From Tipula vernalis (Eukaryota > Arthropoda > Insecta > Diptera > Tipulidae): a DNA stretch of 64,000 nucleotides. Under the pieces are notes generated by a model. That model worked only from the letters and a program-made list of their open reading frames with translations, was not told the origin of the DNA and did not search any database. The translations under genes and the position numbers were made by a program. Position 1 is the first letter of the stretch. Each line of letters begins with the position of its first letter. The stretch spans positions 47,554,389 to 47,618,388 of the forward strand of contig OY282558.1 of NCBI GenBank assembly GCA_958295665.1, written 5' to 3'. This document shows positions 44,951 to 55,984 of the stretch, piece by piece.

Positions 44951-45196
44951 CAGACAGACTGACAGACTGACAGACGGACAGACTGACAGACTGACAGACT
45001 GACAGACTGACAGACTGACAGACTGACAGACTGACAGACTGACAGACTGACAGACTGACAGACTGACAGACTGACAGACTGACAGACTGACAGACTGACA
45101 GACTGACAGACTGACAGACTGACAGACTGACAGACTGACAGACTGACAGACTGACAGACTGACAGACTGACAGACTGACAGACAGACAGACAGACA
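44951..45196 (+). repeat. Expanded CAGACTGA minisatellite
   Basis: About 30 units of an 8-bp repeat. The corresponding place in the sister copy (about 43988-44030) has only a few units. Long ORFs across it on the minus strand (SVSLSVCQ repeats) are artefacts of the 8-bp period. Confidence 0.95.
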
Positions 45197-45514
45197 CCAT
45201 TTCGAAACCCACTTTTCGGACTCAGGGGACCTCAAAACAAATAAATCTCTAAAAATCTCAAGGTCCAAAATTTTCATGATTGCTATACTTTATTTTACTA
45301 GAGTAAAAGAAAGTAAAACCGTACCCCGATCAAAACCTACCAGGCAGGTCAAGTAATCTATGTAAAACATAACAAAAGATTAGGATCGAAATTAACAGAA
45401 CGATTCAAACCCGAAATAGTAACGGAAGACAGAAATACAACAGTTATAACGGAGTACGGAAGAGTAATTCACAAAAGCAATATTAAATCCTAAGAAACAA
45501 AAACTTATTTTTAT

Positions 45515-46956
45515 TACAGTTACGCCTTAAGCAACACATTGACAGAAATTCAAATTCTTGATTTCACAAATTCTCAAATCATCTCAATTAGCACAGGTCA
45601 ACCAAAAATACAGGACGGAAACTTCAAATTAATCCATATAATTGAATTTAGACAAACACCAAAATTACATAGACAGAATGCAATCCATACTAGACAAAGA
45701 AATGACAATAGATCACCCATTGCACCCCTATTTGAGGCATGAACTCTCGGAATTACAAACATTACTGGACAGCCTTAGAATACATAAATCCAAACGATCC
45801 TTAAACTTTATAGGTAGTGCATGGAAATGGATAGCCGGAAATCCCGATCACGAGGATTTCAAAGTAATTAAAGATAAAATGAATAATGCATTAGAGAATA
45901 ACAACAACCAAGTAGTTATAAACCGATTGTACAATGAAAGAATCAATAATAATAAACGACCCATTAGCATTAAATATTCAATATAAATTAAAACTAATGA
46001 AAGAAGAATTGGTAAATATTAAGTACGCAATTCACTGGGCTAAAGCAGGGATTATAAATTCACTCGTTTTATCAAATTCTGAAATTAAATTAGCCATTAA
46101 TACACTGGAAACCGAAAATTTACCATATAGTGCTCCCGAGGAGGCGTTAGATTTCGCTAATATCAAAATCATTAGTAGCAAATTGTGTCTACTTTATATT
46201 GTGTACATTCCGGTAACAACTCCAGAACTATATGATAAATTATTGGTCAAACCGGTCAGAAGAAACGATAAGGTGACCGAAATTGAGTATGAAAATGTTA
46301 TTAAAAATCACGATAAGATTTATAGTATTATTAACGAATGTAAAACGATCAACTCGCTTTCAATATGTAACCAAAATAATATACTAGACATAAGTTATTC
46401 TTCTTGTTTACCCAACTTGCTCAAAAGTCGACCTTCCAAAATGCAAACACAACAACAATCAACATATTCAAACAGTTAACCAAATATCGGAGGGTCTAGT
46501 TCTACTGAATCAATTCGATGGGAAAATCAAAATTATTAACGAAACTCAGAAACTCAATGGAACATATTTGATTAAATTCAGAAATACTACCTTGTCAGTC
46601 GGAAATAACATCTACATTTCTAAAGAAAAAACGACCATTCAAGTACTTCCAGCTATTCTACAGCCGACGCCGGAAGAAAGTGATTTCAAGGAAATACTTT
46701 CATTACAAATGATGAAAGATATTCATATAAATAATATTCGTCACATTGGGCTCGATCATTGATTCACGAGCTGGGGATCATTCTCAAAATAATCATCATT
46801 TTGGGAATAGCGGTCATCACTACAAAATATACCAAAATTAAGAAATTACGAATCATTAATACAACGAACATCGAGGATCTGTCCACTCCACAAACTCAGA
46901 GTAAGGTCGAGAATACCTGTTCAATAGCAATTGTGCCGACCGACCCAAAACTTTAA
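45515..46956 (+). pseudogene. Env-like envelope protein of the errantivirus-type element, broken
   Basis: A splice-acceptor-like TTTTTATTACAG (about 45509-45520) precedes the region, as for errantivirus env made from a spliced RNA. Open stretches 45539-45742, 45642-45986, 45934-46479, 46568-46762 and 46759-46956 lie in successive frames. Recognisable parts are a basic cleavage-type site followed by a fusion-peptide-like stretch (near 45795-45835), the long helical ectodomain and a C-terminal hydrophobic anchor (about 46780-46840). Frame changes near 45645, 45960, 46480 and 46760 make it non-functional. The label rests on the arrangement and on the fusion-peptide pattern known from insect retrovirus and baculovirus F-like proteins. 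Confidence 0.75.
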
Positions 46957-48620
46957 CTGAGGGCTCACCGTTCTGTCCATTTTTTCCCCCTACTACATGA
47001 CCGTCAAAGGGTTAGCTACAATGCTTCCTTTATTAGTATACTTTTGGTTTATTTGGGAAGATGCTGAGTGCTTACAATAGCTTTGTACAAATTGATTTTT
47101 GTGGTGAACGTGTCCGAAAAGGGAAATTAAAAAGAAACGAAAGACAAAACGAGATAGAAAAAAAACAACGGTTGGAAAAAAATAGGAAGAAAAAAAAAAG
47201 AGATTGGGTAGTAGGTGTTTGATCGCAGATTAAAAAGGGTTAGAGAATTAAAAAATTAAAAGTAGCGGAAAAAACATTAAAATTTCTAAATTAAAAATAC
47301 TAAAAAAGCAAAAATAAAACTTCGTTTTTGTTATAGCCTTAAATAAATAGTTTGTAATACATAGTTCTAAAATATTCATAGTTGTAATTATAAGTTCAAA
47401 TATAATAGGAATAGTATTAGTGTAATTATAAAGAAATAACTTGTACAAACATTAAGCTTCGAGTGAAAATTACAAAAATTAAATAAGTGAATGTGATAAG
47501 TTGTATTACCCAGTGAGTGCAAATGAAGTATACATATTAACAATTATAAAAAAAAATATGGTTCGACCTTAAAAATCACTGATATAATTTAAACATAAAA
47601 AAAAAACAATGGCGTAGGATTAGTGGAATTTGGTGAAAATATTGAAAAAAATTAACTGAAATTTTTATAAAACAAGTTTATCACCTAATTGTTTAAGTTG
47701 AAACAAACACTGAAAAATAAAATAAAAATCATTTAACAAATACAAATATAATATAAATTAGTAATAAATAACTCTAAACATAACTAATATAATTTGAAGT
47801 AAACTAAATATAAACACTAATAACATAAATTAATCTAATACCATGCAAAAATAGTGAGTGTGCTACGTCACTGCACAACAAAAAATTTGGAAATCAAAAA
47901 TCAGTTTATTTGGTAACAGTCGTGGAATAAAATTCTCGAACCTTGTGCCATTGGATACCGTACTGGTTAACTGCATTCAACATATCAACACGTCATCAAA
48001 ATTACCATCGATATGGACATGCGTTGTTATTAAGATAAGAATTTATTATTTTATTATTATCTAATTATATAATTTTTTTTTATTATTAATTAATATTAAA
48101 TTGGTGGAGGTTAGCTTATAGTTTATTTTTGTTAGTTAATTTTTTTTTCTTACGAGTGCACTTAGGGGATAGTATTTAGTTTTTCTTCTCAAATAAGATG
48201 ATTTATGGTATATTTTTGCTATTTTTGTTGTAATTTTTTTTTCTTTTTTTTGATATAAATCTGTAAAAACCAACATTATTACCTTCTATTTTTTTTTCAT
48301 TAAACCCGGTAAAATTTTATTTTATTTTGTTTTTTTTGTTCCTATCGTCTGTCATGATATTGAAAAATCAGAGTATGGAGTGAAATTAAAATAAAGAGGA
48401 GGATAGTCGAGAATGTAGGTATAAGAGAAGGTGGGTAGATCATGAGTGTTGTGTTTTGTTCTTGCTAATCCTATTCGTTCCGCGGTCTAATACTGACACA
48501 CGCAACTTCCGGAAAACCCCACCCCATTTCCCTGAGCCCTAGCTGGATAAAACCGACCGCCCGGAAGCTCTGTTTGTGTATTCTGTTTAACTTACTAACT
48601 AGTTTAGTAACGTTACACAA
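46957..48620 (+). repeat. Possible solo or fragmentary LTR related to the long-LTR gypsy type
   Basis: An A-rich first half (47100-47850), a T-rich second half (48060-48340) and a GC-richer tail (CCCACCCCATTTCCCTGAGCC, near 48519) mirror the layout of the LTR at 9240-11170, whose tail reads CCCACCCCCATACCCTGAGCC. Ends are not defined and overall identity is low. It could alternatively be unrelated AT-rich DNA. Confidence 0.3.
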
Positions 48621-49746
48621 TTCAGGGTGAAAAACTAGAAATCCATAACGAGACGCCTCAAACGATAACACCCAAAGGGGCCTCAGAGCATAGACGGAAA
48701 TTTTATGAAACACCGTTTTTCTGATGGTTCGAATGTGGGCATTCGAACTTTAAGGGGGAGGAGTTAACACGCGTAATAATTAGGTCTCCCACAAAAATAC
48801 AACGTGATCATATTTGTCACGTTGCACTAGCAATGACAACAAGTTACACGCGCATCCGGCATAATGCTGAGTGAATATTCTTGGCGACATATTCTACATA
48901 TTTTTAATTAAGCAAATTGTAATTAGAAAATAAGAAAATAATCAGTTGTAATTTCGATGTTAATCAAATAAGTTAAAAATAAAAATTATTTTTTTTTAAC
49001 CAAAAATCAATAAAGAATTTAACTTATATAAAAGGTGAATATTAAATAAAATAAAAATAGAATGAATTTAACTCTAATATTAACAACAAGTTGTTTATTC
49101 TCAATAACTAAATAGACCCCCACCCGTGGTAATCTATTAGATAATTGTAAATCAAGACCATATTAAATTTACAATTTAAGTACAAGAGTCTAAGATTTTA
49201 CACTAATATAATAATAATTAAACTTATTAAATGTTTTTTTACAATCACTTACCTGAGTAGAACGGTTCAAATCAACATTTTGAACATTATTACAACATGT
49301 CCGATCAACTATCAAATTTTTTACTTTGATTCACTATAAAAAATCAATTTATTCACATTTTTCACACATCTAGATATAGTTTCATTGAACTAACTAATAT
49401 GTGTGTCAAATGTGTTTTTAGATTTAATTTAACACACATATTTTTGAATTTCGACCGTATCACTTCACATCGCAACGATGCACCTTCAACAGACTGGTTC
49501 ATATCCCTGTAGCATTAAGAATACCGTATTAATATCACTAACAAAAAATACACAAAATTCACTAAAATCACAACATAAACGGTAAAAATAAACGTTTTGA
49601 GTGTATTAATGAAACACATCATAGTTTATATTTATGTTGAACTGTTTATTATTATTATAAAATAAATGAAACTATTTTAATTTAATTTTTAAATTGCACA
49701 ATAAATAATGTGACATGAGTATATAGTTACAGGGATACACACTCAG
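48621..49746. other. Right end of the 8.1-kb insertion
   Basis: No gene. A polypurine-like AAGGGGGAGGAG followed by TTAACACG at about 48752-48774 could be an LTR boundary. TATCCCTGTA (about 49502) is inverted at about 49727. AT-rich otherwise. Confidence 0.35.
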
Positions 49747-49771
49747 TTCTAATGTATTAATGTTTGCAGAT
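49747..49771 (+). repeat. 25-nt target duplication, right copy
   Basis: Identical to 41610-41634; directly followed by GATCTGAAAATCTTTAAA, which completes the FADDLKIF motif of the interrupted RT. Confidence 0.8.
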
Positions 49772-49990
49772 GATCTGAAAATCTTTAAAACAGCGACCAG
49801 AAGGCATCGACAATCTAGCGAAATGTTGTGAGTCTAACCTTCTCAGTCTCAACATCAACCAGTGTAAGAGTTTATGGTTCCATCGGAAAGTTAAATCTGT
49901 TATACAACAATATCAACTTAATGGCGTACTTTTACAAAAAGTATTCGTGAATAAAGACCTACGGGTTACTTCTGAGCCCCCTGTATTTTA
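49772..49990 (+). pseudogene. Jockey-like RT, piece 2
   Basis: Continues the RT after the FADD motif (DLKIFKT, then a degraded LNINQCKS..FHRK-like stretch and VNKDLRVTSEP), matching the post-palm LNxxKC..F.R and LGV motifs. Cut again at 49990 by the inverted-repeat element. Confidence 0.7.
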
Positions 49991-50871
49991 TAGAGCCATA
50001 ATCAAAAAATCTGAGCTTTTATAAGGGAATTAGAAACGAGGAAAAAACCAAACTTTTCATAGTAAAATACACAAAACATATGGGAAATCACTTTTTATCC
50101 TAAGACAAATTTTTAAATGAAAACGTTACAAATTCTTAATTATGATTTCTGAAATACTTTCATAAATGTTTGAATTTCAACATATATGAATATCGTTTAA
50201 GTAAATCGTTTTCATTTTCTTGTAATAATTGATTTATTTAAACCAAAATATTAAAAAAAATTCATAACAACAGAATTCTGGTCAAATTGAAATAAAAGCT
50301 TACTACGATTCGTTTGGTTATTAAGTCAATATATATAACATAGATGGCAGTGATGGCCGTAAAAATTTGGAAAAATCGTACCTAAAATTACCACCTGGGG
50401 AAATTTTAAGTTCAAAAACTGTAGGAAAAGCAAAACAAATTCACAAAATATAGGAACGTGTGATAATTTTGCGATTAAATAATTTTTTTTCGTATTTTTC
50501 TGTAATCATTTTAGACATCTTACGTACACTAGTAAGACTAAAGATAAATTTAGCAAGTATTATTTTAATTTGTCAGAGCCAACTTTAATGTATTTTTCAA
50601 AATGAAAGTTCGAAAAAATATATTATAGAAATAATTTAATTTTAATATTTCTGCAATTAATATTTACTTAACACCAATAGCCTTCTTGTATACTGTTCTT
50701 AAAGATATGTAGAAAACTTTTATATAAACATTTTATAATATTTTTGTTTTTTTCATTGAAAAACTTGAAGCTAAAAAACACCATTTTTGCTATGGATTCC
50801 TATGGAAATCAGTGAAAAGTTATACCACTAAAAAAGCTTCTAAAAAATACGTCATTAAGATTATGGCTCTA
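49991..50871. mobile_element. 881-bp non-coding inverted-repeat element, TA target (Tc1/mariner-like)
   Basis: TIRs TAGAGCCATAATC at 49991-50003 and its exact complement at 50859-50871. TA flanks both sides (49989-49990, 50872-50873), as for Tc1/mariner insertions. It interrupts the jockey-like RT. The interior is AT-rich with no transposase, so a non-autonomous element. Confidence 0.65.
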
Positions 50872-50873
50872 TA

Positions 50874-51273
50874 CTCTAGAAGGCTCTGGTTACTTTCGTT
50901 GAAAACATATGCTTTACTAAGCACATTGAGCAATGCGACGCTAAAGCTGATTCCATGGTTGGTTTTAAGTTGGACGAGATATATTTATGACATCGAAACA
51001 ATTAAGATCCTGTATTATTCCTATGTCAGATTTCAACTTCAATATGCTGTTAATGTCTGGTATCCTTTTTACGATGAAAATTTCCAAAATATTGAGAGTA
51101 TCCGAACAAAAAGCTTATATGCTATAAGACTTCTGAAGCGATTGCCACCATATATTATTGGATGCAAATCCTATCAAATAACAACATTGGAAAATAGACG
51201 AGAGCTTTTAAAGTATTCATCTGTTGGAAATATTTTACTAGATCAAATCGATGCAGCATTTATACTGAAGTGA
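50874..51273 (+). pseudogene. Jockey-like RT, piece 3 (C-terminal region)
   Basis: Encodes IKILYYSYVRFQLQYAVNVW and YDENFQNIESIRTKS, the post-RT region typical of jockey-clade proteins (pattern Y..LV...LEY...VW.P......IE..Q). It ends at a stop at 51273. No poly(A) tail was defined. Confidence 0.75.
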
Positions 51274-51734
51274 ATTAAAATAAAAGGACCAAGTAGACAT
51301 CAAAGAAATCAGGAGTTGCTTTACCTGTCTAAACACTGAACAAACTATGGTGACAATGCACCAGTAAACATGAGTTCTTAGACGTTTACTTAAGCAAGGA
51401 TAGCTTTAAATGGAGGTCCAAGCAACATTATGCTCCGACCTGAAAATAGTTTTATTTCAAAATTAATTGTTGTAAAATTTTTGTTTTGTACTAAGTCAAG
51501 TCAATAAATATCTAAAATTGTTGCTTGTGATTTGTGATCACTCAATACTGTCACTTGGTGCCCAAATATATATATATTTGTAGCATTTATTTTAAAACGA
51601 ACACAACTGTGAAAGCTCCTCTGTGAAGCATAGGATAGATAGATAGATAGATAGATAATGTTCGAGAGATGAAGAAAACGGTATTTTTCCCTCCATCTAT
51701 TAAGTGACACAGAATTTCACTAATCCCACTATCA
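51274..51734. other. AT-rich spacer with microsatellites
   Basis: (ATAG)n at 51634-51657 and a TATATATA tract at about 51569-51578. No gene. Confidence 0.5.
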
Positions 51735-52085
51735 CATTGACGCTACTGGTTTAAGACCAAACGGTAATCTCTTGTAACAATCCTTGGTGAGCGTTTATTG
51801 TGATTAATTTTTGATGCTAATACCTCATCTATGACTGGAATAGGATAATGCTGCGAACAAACATGGTTATTTATGGTTTTTGAACAAACCATATACATAT
51901 ATACGAATTTCTTGATTAAGCTTGGTCACCACCACAATTGGAGTACCACAATATCCTCTTTTTCTCATACTAAATTGTAATATACATGATTTATGGAAAA
52001 CCGGCCTAACATTTTCGTCCAACGGTATATTTATTTTGAACTCTTTAATAGGCTTACTTAAATCACTGTCAAATCATATCTAACA
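51735..52085 (-). pseudogene. Ty3/gypsy RT N-terminal scrap, minus strand
   Basis: Minus-strand reading gives segments like GYCGTPIVVVTKLNQE, YMVCSKTINNHVCSQHYPIP and VIDEVLASKINH, matching the RT PVV.V.K and D.R.LN....YP.P.ID.VL region. Broken by frame changes. No downstream domains seen. Confidence 0.5.
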
Positions 52086-52089
52086 ACAT

Positions 52090-53519
52090 GCACAATGAAA
52101 AAACTTTTTACTTTTAACTTACAGGCTTTTTTCCACACTTTGTTTGAACGCCACTGTATCCTTCATAGAGCCATAAATACTGCTTTGATTTTTCTATCCT
52201 GAATAGCCGTTAAAAATTGTTGGTACTTATTGGAAATTTTGAAAAGTGCCAGTTATGAAGATTTCATTTTGTGAAGTGGATGTTTTCACAAAGAAGTTGA
52301 TCGGAACGTTGTTGTACCTAAAACCATGTGGAACCACAAGTTATAACATGTTATCATGATATGAGTCTTTTTGGAGTTCAGAAGACAATTGAGTTTGTGA
52401 GCAGGCGGTTTAATTTCAATAACATGGAGAAGAAAATTCATCGACTTCTGTATTGTATTGTTACAAACTAGGGTTCTGAGTTCGTTTGGATTTTGGAAAT
52501 TAAAAACAAAGAGAACTTGAATTTCACTTCATTTACCGGAAATATCTTTTTACACTTTTATTACAATTGACTTTAATGCATTTTACTATTTACTTCTTAA
52601 GTCTCTCCGCTTGCCACTAGTGGGGCTATGACAATAGATCTATTCGCTGATGCACGTTTGAAAGTAAACTAAAAGCTGTTCTCTGTTTGTATACCAGTTT
52701 AATACTGGCTTCGAACATTACATTTATTGCCTGTCATCAATCTTGAATATTCCGTATATTTGTTGGGCGTGTTACTCTTTAATCATAAAACCACGCCTTG
52801 CCTTCCTTTGTATTCAACTACTCACACCTCAACTGTTCTGATTTTTACTAAATCAATACGAATACGTTCGTTGGTTGGATCGAACCAAAATTTGTGCTTG
52901 ATGGTTCTTATTGAGCTACATGCAAATTAAACGGGGGAACTTTTTGCCGAGATTTAGATTAAGAAGTCTTTAGTTTACGATCTTTAAGAACTTGAAGCAA
53001 ATTATCGCCTGACGTGAACTATGAAGGGTTTTCTCCGTCAGGACACTCAACATGAAAATGTTTGATACCATTACTATCTTGCATTTAAGAGAGCGCTAAG
53101 CACGTTTACTATTGTTTCGGATATAAAGAATAGAAATAAATTATCGAACGAAACAACTTGCTTTATAGTACATTATAGGAAATTCAGTAGATAATTTAAA
53201 ACTTAGTTGGCGATCAATTGAAATTTTAACATAATTATCTAGTAGGCGATAGCTCATTGCACTAAATTTTGTTTTAGTATAATATCGTCTGTTCGAAAGT
53301 GAATAGCTTCGGCATTGGTGAATGTAAGAATTTGTTTTTAATTTTTATTTTTATGTTTTTTTATTAATTTGAATAATTAATTCTAGTTTAAGAAGCCAAC
53401 CATATATCGACTTTTTCCATTTTCCGTATCTTACATATTTTGCCACTAGACATGGTATAATATTGTTGTAAAAAAAATTTTACCCGCAGAGGCAATCGAA
53501 TATACCTACCAGTTGGTCT
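52090..53519. other. AT-rich DNA, no gene recognised
   Basis: 52465-52960 is somewhat GC-richer and may be an old repeat; no domain or terminal structure identified. ORF 52727-52930 has no recognisable features. Confidence 0.4.
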
Positions 53520-53664
53520 ATTGATAGATAAGAACAAAAAGTATACATACAGTTCTGCAGAGTATCGTGAGTCATACTCGCTAGTTCCATACGACAGCAG
53601 GCGAGTATGATTCAAGATACTCATCAGAACTGTATGTATACTTTTTGATTTCTTATCTATCAAT
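53520..53664. repeat. 145-nt imperfect hairpin
   Basis: Arms 53520-53581 and 53601-53664 pair over about 62 nt with few mismatches and one short bulge; the loop is 19 nt. Outer ends are ATTGATAGATAAGAA. Stem length and imperfections would suit a long microRNA precursor, but a tiny foldback transposon is equally possible. Confidence 0.7.
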
Positions 53665-55100
53665 TATATTAAGTGATACGGAGATTTACGGCAAAGAAAA
53701 TTTTGATATCGATCACCTTTGGAGTTGTTTGCACAAGTAAGTACTTGCAAAAGAAAATACATTATGCAATATATCACAAGATATTTCGGAACACATTTAT
53801 CAAGGCATACCATTTGAAAACGCTATTTTGTAAAAAGCGGAATTAATGTGAACTACATGTTGGGTTGAGTCTTAGCTAAAAATATACCTTACTATTTGAC
53901 AGCAAATACCTTATTATGGTTCGAGTCTTGGGTTTAACACACTTCATTTGGTTTGTGTATTTACTAAAATAAATTTATGAAATCTTAGTATGCGTATTAT
54001 TTCTTAGATAGCTAAGAACCATCTGGTTTTATAAAAATGAACTAAATTTTGACATTTGTGTATAAATATTGATTTATAATCAAATACCTACTTTAATAAT
54101 TTATATATTTGGATAAAATTTACTGTGTTAATAAAATAAATAACAAAAGTGCTTGTTTAGTAGGCAAACGAATTGATTAGTTCGTTTAATTCGATTGTCA
54201 TAAAAATGTTTATGTTTATCACACATACTTATGATCATACATACAACACAATGCGAAATAATTTCCGAAATAATTTACTGTGGAAAATGGAGAAATCCTA
54301 CCAAATTTAAATATTAAATCTCCATTTTCCGGATAATTTTAATTTAAACTATCGTTTACAACAATAGACAAAGTGATGCAGTAAAACAAAGTGATTTAAA
54401 AGACACAAGTAGCGATCAACAAGGCCCAACATCTTCAAAAAAATTAAAACAATAAACGCCAAAACCCTTTCAATGTGTGATCTCTAGCCAGAAGTTTATA
54501 AAACCTTGTGATTTAATAGGACATTTTCGGTAAACAACAATATATGTGTATGTTATTTTAAAATTATAATTGTGATTTATGATTTCAGGCAGCATGAAAG
54601 TGAAACTGATATCCTGGGTAGACCAATACTCGCATCAACTCCGCTTAAGTATCCAGCAAAAAGAGTTACATCAACCAAAATAGATTTTGTCGACTGAAAA
54701 CGATACCCCCAAAGCATTCCCCATAAATTTTCAAAGCGATCGAACATAAATTCCATAAGCATCGATTCGAGGCGAATTATTTCTGTAAAAAATACGGTAA
54801 GTTATTCCCGCTAAAAATCATATTACGTCAACATGAAAAAATTGAACACGACAAAATTGATGATTCGCTTACATAAAACTATTATCGAGACAACAACGGA
54901 AAAATCGGAGGTATTTGTGTGCCGTAACTATGATACATTGTGTGAAAACCTCCAGGCCTTAAAGTTTCATGATAAATGTATTAATTGAATCGAGAAGCAA
55001 TACCTTAGCCTACAATATGCCCACCAGGGTAAAAAAAAATCAAAATGAATAAAAATGTTTTCGGTTAAACGCATTATTTTTCTATTTTAATAATATTTCA
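53665..55100. other. AT-rich DNA, no gene recognised
   Basis: GGAAAATGGAGA near 54282 is inverted near 54323, a small dyad. No coding sequence is supported. Confidence 0.4.
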
Positions 55101-55881
55101 GAGGCTAACGGTTTCGATAAGTTTCACGGGCACGCGGGACGTTGCTGCGCTCCTCCCCGCTTAGCCCTCCGAGGGACTCTAGATCTGAATTTCGTTTTAG
55201 GGCTTTCGATTTGAATTTAAAATCTCTCTTTTTATAAATTCTGGAAAATGGGGATTTCGCTTACGAAACGAAAATAACCAAAAATATAAATTTTGGAAAA
55301 TGGGGAATTTCTTCGGGGGACGCAGGAGCCGGGATCAGCAAACATGTCGCACTGCGTGCCGCACGTAGGAGCGGATTATATAGAATCTATTAATCCCGAA
55401 CTGTAGAGGCTAACGTCTTCGGTAACTCTCACGGGCACGCGGGACGTCGCTGCGCTCCTCCCCGCTTAGCCCTCCGAGGGACTTTAGATTTGAGTTTCGT
55501 TTTAGGGCTTTCGATTTGAATTTAAAATCTCTCTTTTTATAAATTCTGGAAAATGGGGATTTCGATTACAAACGAAAATAACCAAAAATATAAATTTTGG
55601 AAAATGGGGAATTTCTTCGGGGGACGTAGGAGCCGGGATCAGCAAACATGTCGCACTGCGTGCCGCACGTAGGAGCGGATTATATAGAATCTATTAATCC
55701 CGAACTGTAGAGGCTAACGGCTTCAGTAACTCTCACGGGCACGCGGGACGTCGCTGCGCTCCCCCCGCTTAGCCCTCCGAGGGGCTTTAGATTTGAATTT
55801 CGGGGGACGTAGGAGCCGGGATCAGCAAACATGTCGCACTGCGTGCCGCACGTAGGAGCGGATTATATAGGATTTATTAAT
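55101..55881 (+). repeat. Tandem repeat of about 305 bp, GC-richer than surroundings
   Basis: Unit starts at 55101, 55406 and 55710 (GAGGCTAACG). Copies 1 and 2 are full length. Copy 3 has lost about 130 bp between CTTTAGATTTGAATTTCG and GGGGGACGTAGGAGCC. Each unit has a CpG-bearing part (CACGCGGGACGTCGCTGCGC) and ends near GATTATATAGAATCTATTAA. No ORF. It may be a satellite or the tandem promoter/UTR part of an unknown element. Confidence 0.92.
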
Positions 55882-55984
55882 GACACCTACTAAAAAGAAA
55901 AATAAGTACACTATTTTGTTATGCAAGCAAGATTTTGTAGTTGCAACATTTTGTAATTGCAACATTTTGTATTGCAAAATCATT

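Larger units (their letters stand above)
43674..45322 (+). mobile_element. Composite repeat block inserted in the integrase
   Basis: Two direct copies of one repeat (43674-44150 and 44605-45322) start with GAGGTGTGGCCAACACACGA and end with GTAAAAGAAAGTAAAA. In copy 1 the 12-nt ACTTTCTTTTAC (43693-43704) is inverted at 44137-44148; copy 2 has one mismatch (44622-44633 with 45303-45314). Between them lies a three-unit tandem repeat. No coding sequence; likely a non-autonomous inverted-repeat element with a minisatellite core. Confidence 0.75.
42572..45493 (+). pseudogene. Integrase of the errantivirus-type element, interrupted
   Basis: 42572-43597 encodes the zinc-binding region (HRRAHRNAQENRDQI, then CVICQKNKYD) and the catalytic core. 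The core has HLDIYSTENK, VIDNEKSF and NGQVERFYS, so the D, D and E are all visible. After a frame change near 43545 the sequence runs to about 43673, where a repeat block intrudes. Integrase coding resumes at about 45324 (YQAGQVIYVKHNKRLGSKL) and stops at 45493. Without the block and the frame change the two halves belong to one protein, but this copy cannot make it. Confidence 0.85.
42326..46956 (+). mobile_element. Errantivirus-type (env-carrying gypsy) remnant, 5' truncated and broken
   Basis: Plus-strand RNase H, integrase and env of an insect endogenous retrovirus-like element (Metaviridae, Errantivirus type). Gag, protease and RT are missing. The integrase is interrupted by a 1.65-kb repeat block (43674-45322) and env has several frame changes. 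No defined LTR pair was found. The copy is inactive. Confidence 0.85.

Noticed and set aside
44792..45277. 161-codon and 100-codon minus-strand ORFs of SVSLSVCQ repeats
   Set aside because: They are frame-open only because the 8-bp CAGACTGA repeat has no stop in those frames; repeat artefact.
48720..48760. TGGTTCGAAT..ATTCGAAC resembling a tRNA B box
   Set aside because: A simple inverted repeat with no A box or cloverleaf around it.
49502..49736. TATCCCTGTA inverted pair as a small MITE
   Set aside because: Only 10 nt of pairing, no flanking duplication, in AT-rich sequence.
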